Positions 36,338 through 47,800 of a stretch of 64,000 nt of DNA are shown here, in pieces. The DNA lies in contig JALMLS010000376.1 in the NCBI GenBank assembly GCA_038496445.1, positions 62,001 to 126,000 on the forward strand. The letters are read 5' to 3'. How positions within the stretch are numbered: the first letter of the stretch is position 1; every line of letters starts with the position of its first letter. The position numbers were made by a program, and so were the translations under genes. This stretch comes from Trichosphaerium sp. ATCC 40318. Lineage: Eukaryota > Discosea > Flabellinia > Trichosidae. The notes beneath the pieces were generated by a model. The model was not told where the DNA came from, did no database searches, and was given only the letters and a program-made list of their open reading frames with translations.

Positions 36338-37689
36338 ATGTCTATAGCGAAAGGAACGACTGTAAAGCTTGGTAATCGAACGTTAACGTTTGGAGAGTCA
36401 ATTGGTGAGATTGAAAATTCAAACGACATTGTAAATGATGCTAAAGCGTGTCGTGAGCGTGTACGCTATTAAAATGAAAATAAAAAATTAAAAAGAGTGT
36501 TAGTTGGCACGTGACGGATATTTGTTCTTTAAAGGCTTTCATGATAAAGAAAAAGTACTGCAGGCCAGAAAAGAGCTTATAGCACTTGCTGAGGCTAAGG
36601 GATTGCTTAAAGCATGTGACTTTGCTCTTTTTTGCCTAAAACGGAGTAGGCTGGATCGCGACCCGAGGATGCGCTCATTGGTTTGGAAAACAAAGCAACG
36701 TTATTTGGTCATGACTGTGGGATCAACCAGAAGACTTTCATGAAGGTTTAATTATGCCTTTACACTATGTACTGTTTACACTTCTCATAGAAGAACCTAC
36801 CTACCTTTATCGAGGTTGTAGAATCGCCTAAAGTTACTGAATTCTTTGACAAGTTGTATGATGAGAAATCACAGGTTTTTGGTGAGTTGCATGATATTGC
36901 TTTATCTCATGCAACTCCAATAGACCATCACTGGGTGCGATGTGTACCAAAGGATGCGTTCACAGGTTTTCATTATGATATAATTTACATGGGTCGAGGT
37001 TGGCCAATAGTATATAGTCCGAACAAACTCATTCAGTAAAAAGGTGCTCAAGATGTTTATTCAATGTGGACGCCTTTTGGTGATTGTCCTCTTGAACAGT
37101 ATGACTAAATGTGTAATATGTTATTCTAATTTATGCAAAACAGAGGAGGGTTGGTGGTGTGTCCAGGATCTCATAAGTATACAAGATTAATAGAAACTTA
37201 TGGAACAGCTGATGTTGATCGAGATAATTTAGGTAGAGAAAAAGATGGTCACATCTCTAAAGGTAAGAAAAAGCATTGGAAAGAATCTTTCACGTGCTAA
37301 CCAAAATATTTATCTAGACCCTTTTGAAGTAATAGAAAAGTTTGGTGCTAAACTTGCTACAACCAACTATGAAGCTGGTGACGTTATGATTTTTGGTACT
37401 ACTTTGTGCCTTATTGATTTTGAACGAGTTTTCGCTGTAGGAATGTTCTTTTTGCATGCTTCATTAACGAATATAAATGACACATACCGCTTCAGCGCTG
37501 ATGTAAGATACCAACGTTCTTCTGCTCCTAAAGACGAAAGGTGGTTTGGAAAGAATCCAAAAGGACATTATGTTAGTACTTATCAACAAGCTCATTACCA
37601 TTTATTTACTCATGCTTTTTACTATTCAGAGATGGGGTACGCCTGGTGGTAAGACTATGGCAGAAGCTAAATCCCACTGGGGTATATAA
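36338..37689 (+). CDS. Phytanoyl-CoA dioxygenase (PhyH) family protein
   Basis: Fe(II)/2-oxoglutarate dioxygenase fold. Starts MSIAKGTTVKLGNRTLTFGE. DGYLFFKGFHDKEKVLQARK is the typical N-terminal PhyH opening. The metal ligands appear as GFHYDIIYMGRG (HxD) near 36975 and HASLTNINDTYRFSADVRYQ (distal His, then Arg for 2-oxoglutarate) near 37460. GLVVCPGSHK (37150) is the usual 'pGSH' loop. The C-terminus after the last intron is WGTPGGKTMAEAKSHWGI. The substrate is unknown; the family includes many non-phytanoyl enzymes. Confidence 0.82.
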
Positions 37690-37822
37690 AGGTTGCGTTT
37701 GGTCAAAGTGTATCGTTTTATAAACAGGTTTAGAGGTTGTCTTATTATTAATGTACTTTAGTTTTTTTTTACATTGGTTTGTTGTACTGAGGTTTTTCTT
37801 GTTTTTTTTTGACTTGTGGAAG

Positions 37823-39654
37823 TCAACTGCTCTTTACTTCTTCTTTCTTATCAGATTTTTCTTCCTTTTGTTTCACTTCTGAGCCTTTATTTTCAACTGG
37901 ATCTGGGCGTTCTGGGTTCCATAATGAGTCAGGCGATATGCCAAAAACTATTCATTGTTAGTACAACAGCTTGAGCTTCTTTTTTTTACCTCCGTTACTT
38001 TTACCAGCAGCCAAAAGTGGTATTGATGCAAAGGTTTGCCCCTTCTTGATCATACCTAAAGGTAATCCTACGAGAGACTTCACTATACTAAACCGAAGCA
38101 AGCATTGGTAGAAATGAGTAAACAACAACGAAGGTAACAAGACACAATAATATCCCTACAGTAAAGAAACAAATAAGAAAAAAACACGAATGGATCAAAT
38201 CGATCATTTGTTGAAAAAAACCGTACAAGCGGCGCATAAAATCCAGCAACAAATAATGCAATTCCACCAACTGGTAATGCTACATATTTTACTGCTTTCA
38301 TCAACATGTTACAGTTTTTATCTTCTGGTAGGTACATCTTGAAAAATGAGAAATTAGTCAAGTCACTTCACATTTTTTTTGAACTTGTTTGTACCATGAA
38401 CCCTATCATTAGAGCAGCAGCGATTCCTGGACAAATTGGATTGGGAGTCATTGACATTAATGTGCCATCAGCCAACCATGTAAGAGGAAAAGTTTCGTTT
38501 GCAGCACTTGGTAGAGTCACAATAATACGTCTAGACCCTGAGAAACTATTAGCGCCAATGACTTTTTTGTTTTGTGATCAGTAGACTTTTTTTTTGGTAC
38601 CTCTAAGTATTCCGTAGAGTAAAGGTAACCAGACAACTGTTGGTACGATAATGTGTAGAGGGTTGACTTTAAATGTGATATTAATCGCCTAAATATTGTT
38701 TGTAAGATGTGTCTTGCAATCTAGTGACAAAAAAGAGTACCTTGAGGGCAGTGCTGTAGTAGAATATTGCAGCGATATCTAAGGAGTATGAGAAAGTAAT
38801 AAATAAGCCAATTGAATGCGTACCTTTAGCTACAAAAGCCTGGAACATATCATTTGCGATCCTGAGATATTTAGGAAACAATACAGCAAGAACAGCAGTT
38901 CTACGCATCATAGGCCAGAAGACCATTGGATACAGGAATAACCTTGCTAAAGCATAAAGTCAGTTTAAGTACATCCGTGAGACATGCTCGCACCTCCAAT
39001 AGTGGCTACTACAAATGTAAAAGACCTACAAGTGTGAAGGTTAGGTTTTTTTTTTTGGTTGAGATTTATCCCTACCAAGAAGCGTCCGGAATTGTAAGGT
39101 GTAGGCTCTCTAGTAGCATTGCGAATACATCTGTCCATGAAGCAATGACAATGTCAGGGTCTACATCACCAACAGGTACTTCAAGCTTATCTGGGCGTAC
39201 TCTGGACCAGAAATTACCATGTTCTATTTTTTTACCTTTAGTTTGTTAACGTGTTGAGACATTACCTGCTACTGGTAAGCCATGAAAATCACCCATATCT
39301 GTTTCATCATTTTCAGCGATGGTCCCTCCGTGTTGAATTGGGTCGTGGATGTCTCTTGTTATGCGTGACACTGAAAAGTATCTTACACCGCTGCGTAAAG
39401 CAGATGGACGAGCGTTTGTGCGTAGACGGTGTAAATTTATGCCGTTGCGCGTTGTTACGACTTTATGCTGGTTAATGTAATTAATAACGACGTTTGAGCG
39501 TGTTCAGTGTACCTGTGGTTTTACAATTGCTTTTTGGCGACATTTTACGCTCGTAAACTGTGTACTACGCGCGAACTGTATAATCCTCGCTTGGTTTGTT
39601 AGTAGCATGTCGCCTACGCCATTCCTTGTTTGCAGAAATGAGTTGACATTCCAT
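37823..39654 (-). CDS. Mitochondrial Oxa1/Cox18/YidC-family membrane insertase
   Basis: Predicted inner-membrane insertase. The N-terminal part contains an Arg/Ser-rich segment LHRLRTNARPSALRSGVRYF that looks like a mitochondrial targeting or processing region. Hydrophobic blocks follow, in the order expected for YidC/Oxa1: WSFTFVVATIGGASMSHG, then MRRTAVLAVLFPKYLRI, INITFKVNPLHIIVPTVVWL, a LADGTLMSMTPNPICPGIAA loop, and VKYVALPVGGIALFVAGF. The tail is basic then charged (KSNGGKKKKL; NPERPDPVENKGSEVKQKEE) and ends at 37823. Exons are short and the first ones are uncertain. It could be Oxa1 or Cox18. Start codons of this gene and the next are about 50 bp apart, divergent. Confidence 0.6.
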
Positions 39655-39705
39655 AATTCTTTTTGAGACTTAAAAATAACGGAGAAAGCTACCAGAATTG
39701 ATGTA

Positions 39706-40950
39706 ATGGCGACTCTAACCATACCTCAGCTTTTGGAACAAGCTGAAACGTTCACGGATCAATTTGACTATGAAAAGGCCAAAAATGCGTACATGAAAGT
39801 TCTAACGTCCGATCCAGAAAATACAAGCGCTCTTGATGGCCTTGGTGAGATTTTTATTGAAGTTGGCGATTTCATCACAGGAGCGAAGGTAACAGCGCGC
39901 AACGCACTCAAATAACAACAAAGATATAGTTTCTTATGCGTAGTGTAAGCATACGCCCAGACGAAGGATTTGCCAAATTCCTATTGATGGCACAGATTTC
40001 AGAGGGAACAACAGCGTTAGATTGGTACAAAAAGGGATTAATTGTTTTAAATAGAGAAGCAGTAACAAAGAAAGCACGTGGACAATTGGAAAACATAATT
40101 TTTTTTGCTAACATTACATAAGGATGTGCAAGAGCACTACGTTGAAACAAAGTTATCGTTACTATGTTCAATTGCAGAATTATATATGGCCGAATTAGGT
40201 AATCAAATCTTAAGCTTTGGTACTCTTCTGACGTTTGTGTACCCTAGGTGGAGAACCAAATGCAGAGGCTGAGTGTGAAAGGTATTTACAGGAAGCTCTT
40301 GCACTCGATGGTGGTAACGCTGAAGCTATGCAGGTACTAAACATTGCATTATCTAGCTAGAATAGTAACTTGAAACATAATTAATGAATTAATTAAAGCT
40401 TCTTGCAAGTGTACGTATCAGCCAACAGCGACACCAAGAAGCCTTACAAATACTTAAAACAAGTTTACAAAAATGGGATTCCTCAGGTAAGATATAACAC
40501 GTGCCAAAAAGCACTTGGTGACACGCTATAAATGAGTACTTACTTTGTTTCTTTAGATATGGACAATGCACCTACTTATGAATTTCGATTACAAGCTGGA
40601 CAACTATTTCTAGAGCTAAAAGACTTTAATACTGCAGTTCATATCTTCGAGCAACTACTTGACGAGAACGATTCAGTCCCTCAAGTATGGTACTTGGCTG
40701 CATTATGTTATATTGAAGTGGGAAACAGCTCAGATGCCAAAGAATGTATTACTAAAGGCGAACATGTACGTTATTGTGCCCGTGTCATCATACAATTTGC
40801 TGTTCGATACTAATCGTATTTTTAAAGGCTCTAAGTAGAGCAGAGGATGTTATAGAACGTGAAGATTTAGTAAAAATGTTCAAACTTCTTACTGAGCGCG
40901 CAAAGCAAATCCCAGCACCTGTTGATGGAATGGACATTGACTCAAAATAA
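39706..40950 (+). CDS. ACL4: TPR protein, ACL4-like ribosomal-protein chaperone
   Basis: TPR protein of about 340 residues. Starts MATLTIPQLLEQAETFTDQF; the first TPR (YEKAKNAYMKVLTSDPENTS) is followed by SIRPDEGFAKFLLMAQISEG then LDWYKKGLIVLNRE. After a GC-AG intron comes KLSLCSIAELYMAELGG, then EAECERYLQEALALDGGNAE, VRISQQRHQEALQILKTSL and more TPRs. AELYM.xL plus EAE..CE and 'RISQ' match Acl4, the dedicated chaperone that captures nascent uL4 (Rpl4). Ends PVDGMDIDSK, an acidic tail as in Acl4. Confidence 0.75.
40074..40122 (+). other. GC-AG intron (49 nt), GCACGTG donor
   Basis: Donor GCACGTGG after AAA, T-rich tract with branch TTGCTAACA, acceptor CATAAG. Joins EAVTKK to DVQEHYVETK in phase 0; unspliced the frame stops. 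Confidence 0.8.
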
Positions 40951-41248
40951 CTCTCTTTTGGTTTTTCTCCTTACTTCACAATTTTAATTACAGATGGTTT
41001 ACAGGTGATATTACAGGCATGTAGAAAAAGCTACAATACTTCTTGTCTAGTATTTTGTAGAGATCTGAAAGAATAAACTTTCTAAACTCTAGATAGTAGC
41101 CTACTTTCGATAATCTTAGAGCAACAAGCTGTGTCGTTCTTAAGATGTTTCCGCTGGTGTTTCTGCTGGTGCTGCAGTGAGCAAAAGTGGTGGTTTTGGT
41201 ATTCCAAGCCTAGATGGTACTCAATTCGAGTAGTTTTAATTGTAGGGC
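40951..41248. other. Intergenic gap between convergent genes
   Basis: 298 bp, AT-rich, with a small inverted stretch of gctggtgtttctgctggtgctg. No gene recognised. Confidence 0.4.
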
Positions 41249-41812
41249 TTACCACGAACGTATAAGGTCTTCGAGGTAAGGACTGAGTATTCTAGGCGTT
41301 GGTTGGATATTACAAAGTTCAATTTTTTGTTGTGCCAAATCGCGGTAGTATCGCAATGTGTCAGTCCAACTTTTCATGCGTATCACGAAGCATTCTGGTT
41401 AATTATAAGTTCGTTAGTACGAAAAGTTATTGCTTACCGAATTCCGCACTGTAATGGAGAATAGTAGTAGGACCGTACTTTTCTGGCGTCAGTTAGCGTG
41501 AGGAGTATCGTACATGATCAATTGACGAACCTGTCAAGCGTCGCATTGATTGAAGCGCATCAAACAGCTTAGGCTGTACAACGCTGCCTGGTACTTCAGC
41601 GCTAACAACTAGATAGTTTAATAGCTAATAAAAAACGTTAAATTCAGTAGCTTCGCGAAAGAGTGTACATTTGTTGTATTTTCTCCTTTTCGGCGTTTAT
41701 AATGTCGCTCGCATAACGCACGCCACATTCTGTCAACTGTTCGGCACAACAACAATGATAGAAGATCTACCTCTGAAAATATCGCGTCCCATATCTCTGG
41801 TGGTAGTATCAT
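41249..41812 (-). CDS. F-box protein
   Basis: The N-terminus MILPPEIWDAIFSE is followed by an intron or direct coding into MWRALCERHYK, the usual F-box pattern (LP.EI...IFS.L...W+ALC...). It is probably an SCF ubiquitin-ligase substrate receptor. Downstream exons read KYGPTTILHYSAEFECFVIR then MKSWTDTLRYYRDLAQQKIE and SPYLEDLIRSW, with stop at 41249-41251; no known substrate-binding domain is recognised there. The alternative of one long exon (CRTVDRMWRALC...) is also open. Confidence 0.55.
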
Positions 41813-42079
41813 TGCTGAATAAACACTTTTACACTACAAGGCGACAGCCAAGACTTAAGTTCAGGTCTCTCCCGTTCAACGAAGGATATTTGATTTTATC
41901 TCATCGACAGTCCCAGACGAGCAGCAACAGTCAAACTATAGCTCAACTATACAACGAGTATTATGTGGAAAGTATTGTTGCACAAGCGCAGGAAGGGTAT
42001 TATACAGTCGTTTATAACGTCTATTTACCTACAATAGTTCCTACACTTGTTACTATAGTACAAGAATACCTGAAGCGGC

Positions 42080-42854
42080 ATGGCGCAGGTGTGTAGCATA
42101 ATTGGAGACCATTTTTGTTATCAAACGGCGTATTTGCATCTAATACTATCAATAGAACTTGGAGACATTGGTGACGTGCCTCAAAAAGTGCGTATTTAAT
42201 TAAAACTTCAATTTCACTTAGTACATTAGTTAATGCAGCCTGTATTCGAATACATAAAGCCACAGGACCTTCATCGTATCCAAAAAATGACTGTACGCTC
42301 ACAGTCATAATAATAAGCAACAACTATTTTGTAACACCGTTAAAGGGCGAGAGACTATTTGTAGAGGATATATGGAAGCGTCATTGTATGCAAATAAATA
42401 TTAACGAGCGTTCTCATGGTGCTAAGACGTGGAGGTACGCAAAAACATAAAAAGTCCGCAAATAAGAATGTCAAGTATTTTTTTTTTCTCAAAAACACCT
42501 GTTAGACTCACGTGGTTACGTGGCTCAAAAGAACAACGTGAAAAGTTGAAAAAGTTTGGTGCTAAACTGAATCGAATGAATAAACGTACAGAAGAGAAAA
42601 AGGCTGCTAGGAGGTGAGAGGTTATCAATGTTATTCGTTCAAGATAAACTAATAGTATTTATAGTGTTAAAGTACTTTCTGGAGGCGTCAAAAAACGCAG
42701 GACCACACCTACTAAGAGGCGTAGTTCTGGCCCCTCTGTTGCAAGAGCAAGAGCAAGTAATCCTTCACCTGGGAGGAGTAGAAGCGCATTGGCACTTTGT
42801 ATGCAACGTGCTGGGAAGCAATCAAAAATGTTCAGTAAAAAGAAAAAGAGATAG
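42080..42854 (+). CDS. ELOA: Elongin A-like protein (short form)
   Basis: The family is the RNA polymerase II elongation factor / Cul5 ligase subunit that contains an elongin-B/C box and an F-box-like domain. Start MAQVCSIIGDHFCYQTAYLH, then LGDIGDVPQKLMQPVFEYIK and PQDLHRIQKM resemble the 'L...I..VGDVPYELLKPVL...P.QL..IE' core. GERLFVEDIWKRHCMQININ and AKTWR match 'LWKRHC...F...SWRELY'. The tail is basic (KKFGAKLNRMNKRTEEKKAA; TPTKRRSSGPSVARARASNP; MFSKKKKR). Estimated at about 210 residues, far shorter than human elongin A, with no TFIIS N-terminal domain. The last splice junction (about 42615-42690) is not resolved. Confidence 0.65.
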
Positions 42855-42887
42855 AAGATTGGCTAACAATATATTTTGGTTTTTTTG

Positions 42888-44756
42888 TTAAAAGAAATCG
42901 AATTCTGATACTCGCTCAACCGTTACGCAAATGAAAGGTACAGGATAAAAACCTTCTTTACCTGGAACTGGTACTTTATATGCTTCTGGTATCTTTTCAG
43001 TTCTATACGTTCAGGGTTAGAATAGGTATTGGCAAGCAAATAATGTAAAAAAAAAAAGTAAAAATAAGGAAAAAAATTTGTCCAGTTCGTACCGTAGCGG
43101 ATCAAGATCATTTTTATTGAGTAGACGTTGTATTTGTGTATAAGTCATATTTTTACATCCTTGATGTGCTGTTGGATTCTCATTACCATCATCATACTGG
43201 AAAGTTATCCACATTTGTGATGTTTCATGTAAAAGTGGAGCAACCCATTTTATAACAGCTTCAGCATCTAGCATTTCCATTGCACCAGTGCAAGTGATTA
43301 GGTCGTACTACAAAAAAAGTCCTTCAATATTTAAATAGAAAAAATGAGAAAACAATGCTCTTACTTGACCATCCAGTTCTAAAGGTTTATCGAGGTCATG
43401 ACAAATTACTTTATCATACTTTGCATTTTTCTGAGCTTGCTCTAACATTTTATCTGAAATATCAACACCAGTGTAATGTCCTTTTATCCCTGACTCTTGT
43501 AGTATTTGTGAAACAAGGCCTATACCACAAGCAAGATCTAACGAACACAAATGTTAAAAAATTTAACTTCAAAGACGTGTGTTACTATCACGTGGCTTAT
43601 TGATAACAAAAACCATACCCAGCACTTTAAACTGCTTTTCTTTTGTGCTACTCTCTTTCTTGCTTATCTGTCTACACTGTTTCTTTATCCATTCTAAAGC
43701 AGTATATTCACCATATTTCACAAAAGCATGCCAGTTAGGTGCGTGCTTATCAAACCTTGCTTTGATTTCTTCCTTAGTCATCTTGTCAATATTGAAATTC
43801 TTGCCAAAAGACCCTGTTCTTTTCGTGAACCACTCTGGCGGTGGACTCCCTTCTTTTATAATTTCTATATTCTCTTCACTCCCTTTATTCTGTTCTTCAT
43901 TGGTAGTACTCTATTTGTTCATCAGAGAAAGAAGTACGCAGAAAACGTTAAAGCAGTACTTGGGCGCTTTTAGATTTTTCATCTCGAGGAAACAAATTCA
44001 TTGCTGTTCCTCTAGTAGACGCTATTGTCTTGTTTTGATCTTTACTCACAATCTCTACATCCCAAACTTGTGTTGAGTTCCCACTATGTACTTGCTTAGT
44101 CTTGGCTGTTAGTGTATCTCCCTAGCCAAATCAGATTTGAAGTGTCAACAAAGGCGTTGTGTACAATCTTTGCAGCCGAGAAAAAATAGTTGTTTAACGA
44201 TGACACCACAATGCGTTCTGCCTCCTTTACATCGTGTCAGTAGTACAGAAATAACAACAAATGCGTACGTCAGGTTTACACATCATAGCGCTCATACCAA
44301 CAGCTGTATCTGCTAGACTTGAAATGGCACCTCCATGAGCAATTTTCATAATGTTCATGTGCTTTTCTTCTAAATCCATCTGCGTCGTTGGTTAGAACAA
44401 AGACGTGGTTTGAGCGAAGGGGTGAACCTCTTTGCGTTAAAAATTCGGTTTACCTTTAACACAATTTGTTTTGATTCGTAATCTGCGCTTTCTAGCTTTA
44501 TACCAAGCGCGCCAGTGTATCCTGTCAATTTATTTAGTATGACATCCTCTCATACCCGTACCATAGGCTCCAAGTTTATCATACGCCTTTATAATCCCTT
44601 CTGACGACTTTGGTAGATCTATACGTTTCACGCTATGTTTTGTGCATCTGTACGGCGTTATATACGTAACGCACTAATAACTACGCACTTGCTAGTGGAA
44701 AACTGACGTTCTTGGCGTATTGCCTTTGTACCACCTCTTGATAGCCGTAGTAACAT
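42888..44756 (-). CDS. Mitochondrial hotdog (PaaI-type) thioesterase fused to class I methyltransferase
   Basis: Exon 1 (44756) reads MLLRLSRGGTKAIRQERQFS, a clear mitochondrial presequence. The hotdog domain follows: LTGYTGALGIKLE, then MNIMKIAHGGAISSLADTAV (HGG...S/D motif of PaaI-like acyl-CoA thioesterases), VVSSLNNYFFSAAKIGDTLT and VWDVEIVSKDQNKTIA. A linker with EEQNKGSEENIEIIKEG and EWFTKRTGSFGKNFNID connects without stop to MTKEEIKARFDKHAPNWHAF. A SAM-dependent domain comes next: DLACGIGLVSQILQESG (motif I), GVDISDKMLEQAQKNA (motif II), then YDLITCTGAMEMLDAEAV. The methyltransferase resembles METTL27/UbiE-type enzymes. Every intron between the two domains keeps the frame. Substrates unknown. 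Ends at 42888, less than 40 bp from the elongin A stop. Confidence 0.82.
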
Positions 44757-44890
44757 ACAATGAGCGTAATTGAGAACCACAAGGTTATTACAACTGTAAA
44801 TGAAGCTATGTTTTACCACAGTTGTTGTTCAATGAAACAAAGACAGGCTGGTCAACAATATTATTATTTGTTGTCGACTACAATTACTTG

Positions 44891-47800
44891 CTAATTTGCT
44901 AGATTATGCACAAAGAAGTTGACTTGTGTCCGCTTGCATTCAAGACTTTGATAAATTAACTCTTCAAAATAATCTTCTGCTTCATCATTATCCTTGTCCA
45001 GAGCAAAAGCATCCCTCAAGTAAAAAATATCTTCAACTTTTTGTAGTTGTGGAATTCCAGTAGAGAGCATCTGGTAAAGTGTTAAAATGATGTGTTAGTG
45101 ACGTGTTTGTATTGTACCATTTTAAATAAACTCAAAAATAAATGAGCATGTTGTCGTAGTACGGTGTACCCTATTAAAAAAAAGTCACGTGATTTGTGTT
45201 GACAAAGTAATAAATGAGTGAACCTTTTCTACATAAGTTAACGTATGTTCTCCATCGCTCGCTTTCTTCTCCACCTAGCACGTATACATGCTACAAACAT
45301 TAGGGATCCGCGGTGGTTTTTGGGTTATAAAATGAGTACCTCTTGTGTTAGGACAAATGGAGCGCTTTCTCTGTTGTAAAAGAAAAATTTCATAATATGG
45401 CCTAGAACTTGTTAACGTTTGCTTTAGCGGCTGTAAGTACCAAGGAAATGCCCAAAATCGATATGAAATAAGTATCCCTCCTTTATAAAACGTTTTAACT
45501 TATAATGAACGTGTTATCAGGAACAGAAAAACGTACATCAGTAACCTAAAAAAACTTTAGAAAAACAAAAAAAAACCGACAAGGTTTATTGGTCGTACCA
45601 TAATGTTATCACTGAGTGTTTGTTAGTTTCTACATATATTGTATAAGTTAATAAGATTACATACTTGTGCCTGTCTCCAATGCCTATAACATATGTAGCA
45701 ATTGAATACCTACAAACAGTTTTATTAAAAAAGAAGAAAAAAATCGGAATATTACGCTGCGCAAGATCTTGTAAAATTATCGAGTGCTTGTGCATAGTTC
45801 TTTTCGCTTGTATTTTTTGCCTACAATTAATGAGTATACTTGCATAACTTGACGCTTGTCGTACTTGAATCCATTTAGCAAGTGGCTTCTTCTTAAAAGC
45901 ACCCATTGCGCCACCAGCGTCCTTAGTACGAAAGTCATTACCAGGAATACTCCAGAGCTCAACGTACTTTTTGTATAACTGCAGTTGTAGTAGCTTGTTC
46001 TACGATTTCTATCATCCCTACCTTATCTGCGGTGGCTACTACATCATATATAGTCATACCCAGATCCATACCTTGCGCCATCCACAACTAGAAAACAATG
46101 AGTACATACTTTTTTCCCACCCGTTCTAAAGCGTACTCTGTCCATAGTTTGGAACATTTGCATTGTGAGAAGGTCTTGCCTCAAATCATCTCCAACCTTG
46201 AATATAACTTTGAGAGGATTACCGCATGGATCAGCATTCTGAAGAGGTTAAGCATCCGGAAGTATTAACAAAATGAACTACACGCACTTTGAAAACCTAA
46301 AACAACAATTTAATAAACGTATAATCTCGAGTGCTACGTACCAACCACAGAGGCACTGTGTTACTTTACAAAAAAAAAAGGTGTTAATTTAAACAACAGA
46401 GAAAAGAAAATTCTTGGATACCTCGCCATAAACTTGCACTTGCTTATAATTATGTCGCAACAAAGAACTCTATATTTACAATATGTTAACTTGTCAAGAC
46501 GTATATCCACGTACTCAGGCTTTATAGGAAGTGTAAATGTAGCTGGTAACCTAGCTTCTCGAAGTCCTTGTTCGAGTACTTGAGACCGTTTATTTGAATT
46601 GTACACATCTATTATTAGCTCTTAAAAACGTGCGCAGAAACACGATTGGTTTAAAATTCACGTACCAACTGCAAGCTTGTGTAGAAGGGAACTTACGTAT
46701 ACTTCTATGCTTAGTTGTTTTCTATGTGTACTGTTACAATGGACAAGGTAAGCTTCCATTATTAATCCATATCTGGCCTGGTTGGGGTTACAAACTTTAA
46801 ATAGAATAAACTTGCCTGTAATTGTATTGAAGAATGCATCTCTGCTTTTAAGTGCCAGAAAAGACTATGTCCAACTGTCAAGCGACTCCTAAATTTGGTT
46901 AGATTTAAAAGTATTTTATTCCCGTACTGTAAAGCGCGCTCCAAAAGAAAACATGCAATAGGAGAAAAATGGTAGCTTTCATATTTTAACACCTATTGAA
47001 CTTTAATTAATGTATGGAATCTTCAATCCACATACCTGCACTAGTTGCGGCAAGTACTGAATGAGTTGAGCATCCGTCAAATTTACCAAACATGACACTC
47101 CATAAGCGCGAACATAGTGATCCGAAAAAAACGAGTCAAGGAGCTAGGGATATTTGTAAGTTTGTGAGAAAAAACCAAGAAAAAACTTAATACCTCAAGT
47201 GCGCGTTCTGGAGAAATGAGTGGCCATTCTAATCACCTGAGTAACCTAATAACAATATATTTAAATACGTACGTTCAAGCAGCCTAAAAAATAAGTTAGA
47301 TCACACAACCATATGTAGTAACTCACTTGTGAACTTCCTCCACACTTTTAGGTTGAGAATAATCAGCAGCCCTTTTTGTTAACGATAAGAAAATTAAAAG
47401 AATAAGTTATGTCAATTTCTGTACATTAACACTTTAGAGAGTTGCTCTTCATGTTCTTGAAGAATCCATGCCTTATACTACACACAAGTAAGTTACTGAA
47501 TATCCACTGCTTGAACGAACATACTTTCCACAGTAGCTTTAATTCACTCAGCGAAAGAGGTAGAAGGTTGTCTGTAAGAGTAATCAGGATGTGTTCTTTT
47601 AAGAAAAAAATCTTGTGCTACCTTTTTCCAGTATCTCAATTAGAACTGCTTCAACTTCAGCGTACGGTGTCAATGGTTTACTGCGTCCATTTTCTGAAGT
47701 TCTTTTAACTAAACAAAGAGTTAGGTAAGGAATTACTGCCACGTGTTTATCAGTACCATGTGCTCTAACCCGTCGCATTACTTTCATCCTCTTATTGCCA

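Noticed and set aside
43579-44076. 165-codon plus-strand ORF
   Set aside because: Antisense to the thioesterase-methyltransferase gene, whose minus-strand exons show clear domain motifs.
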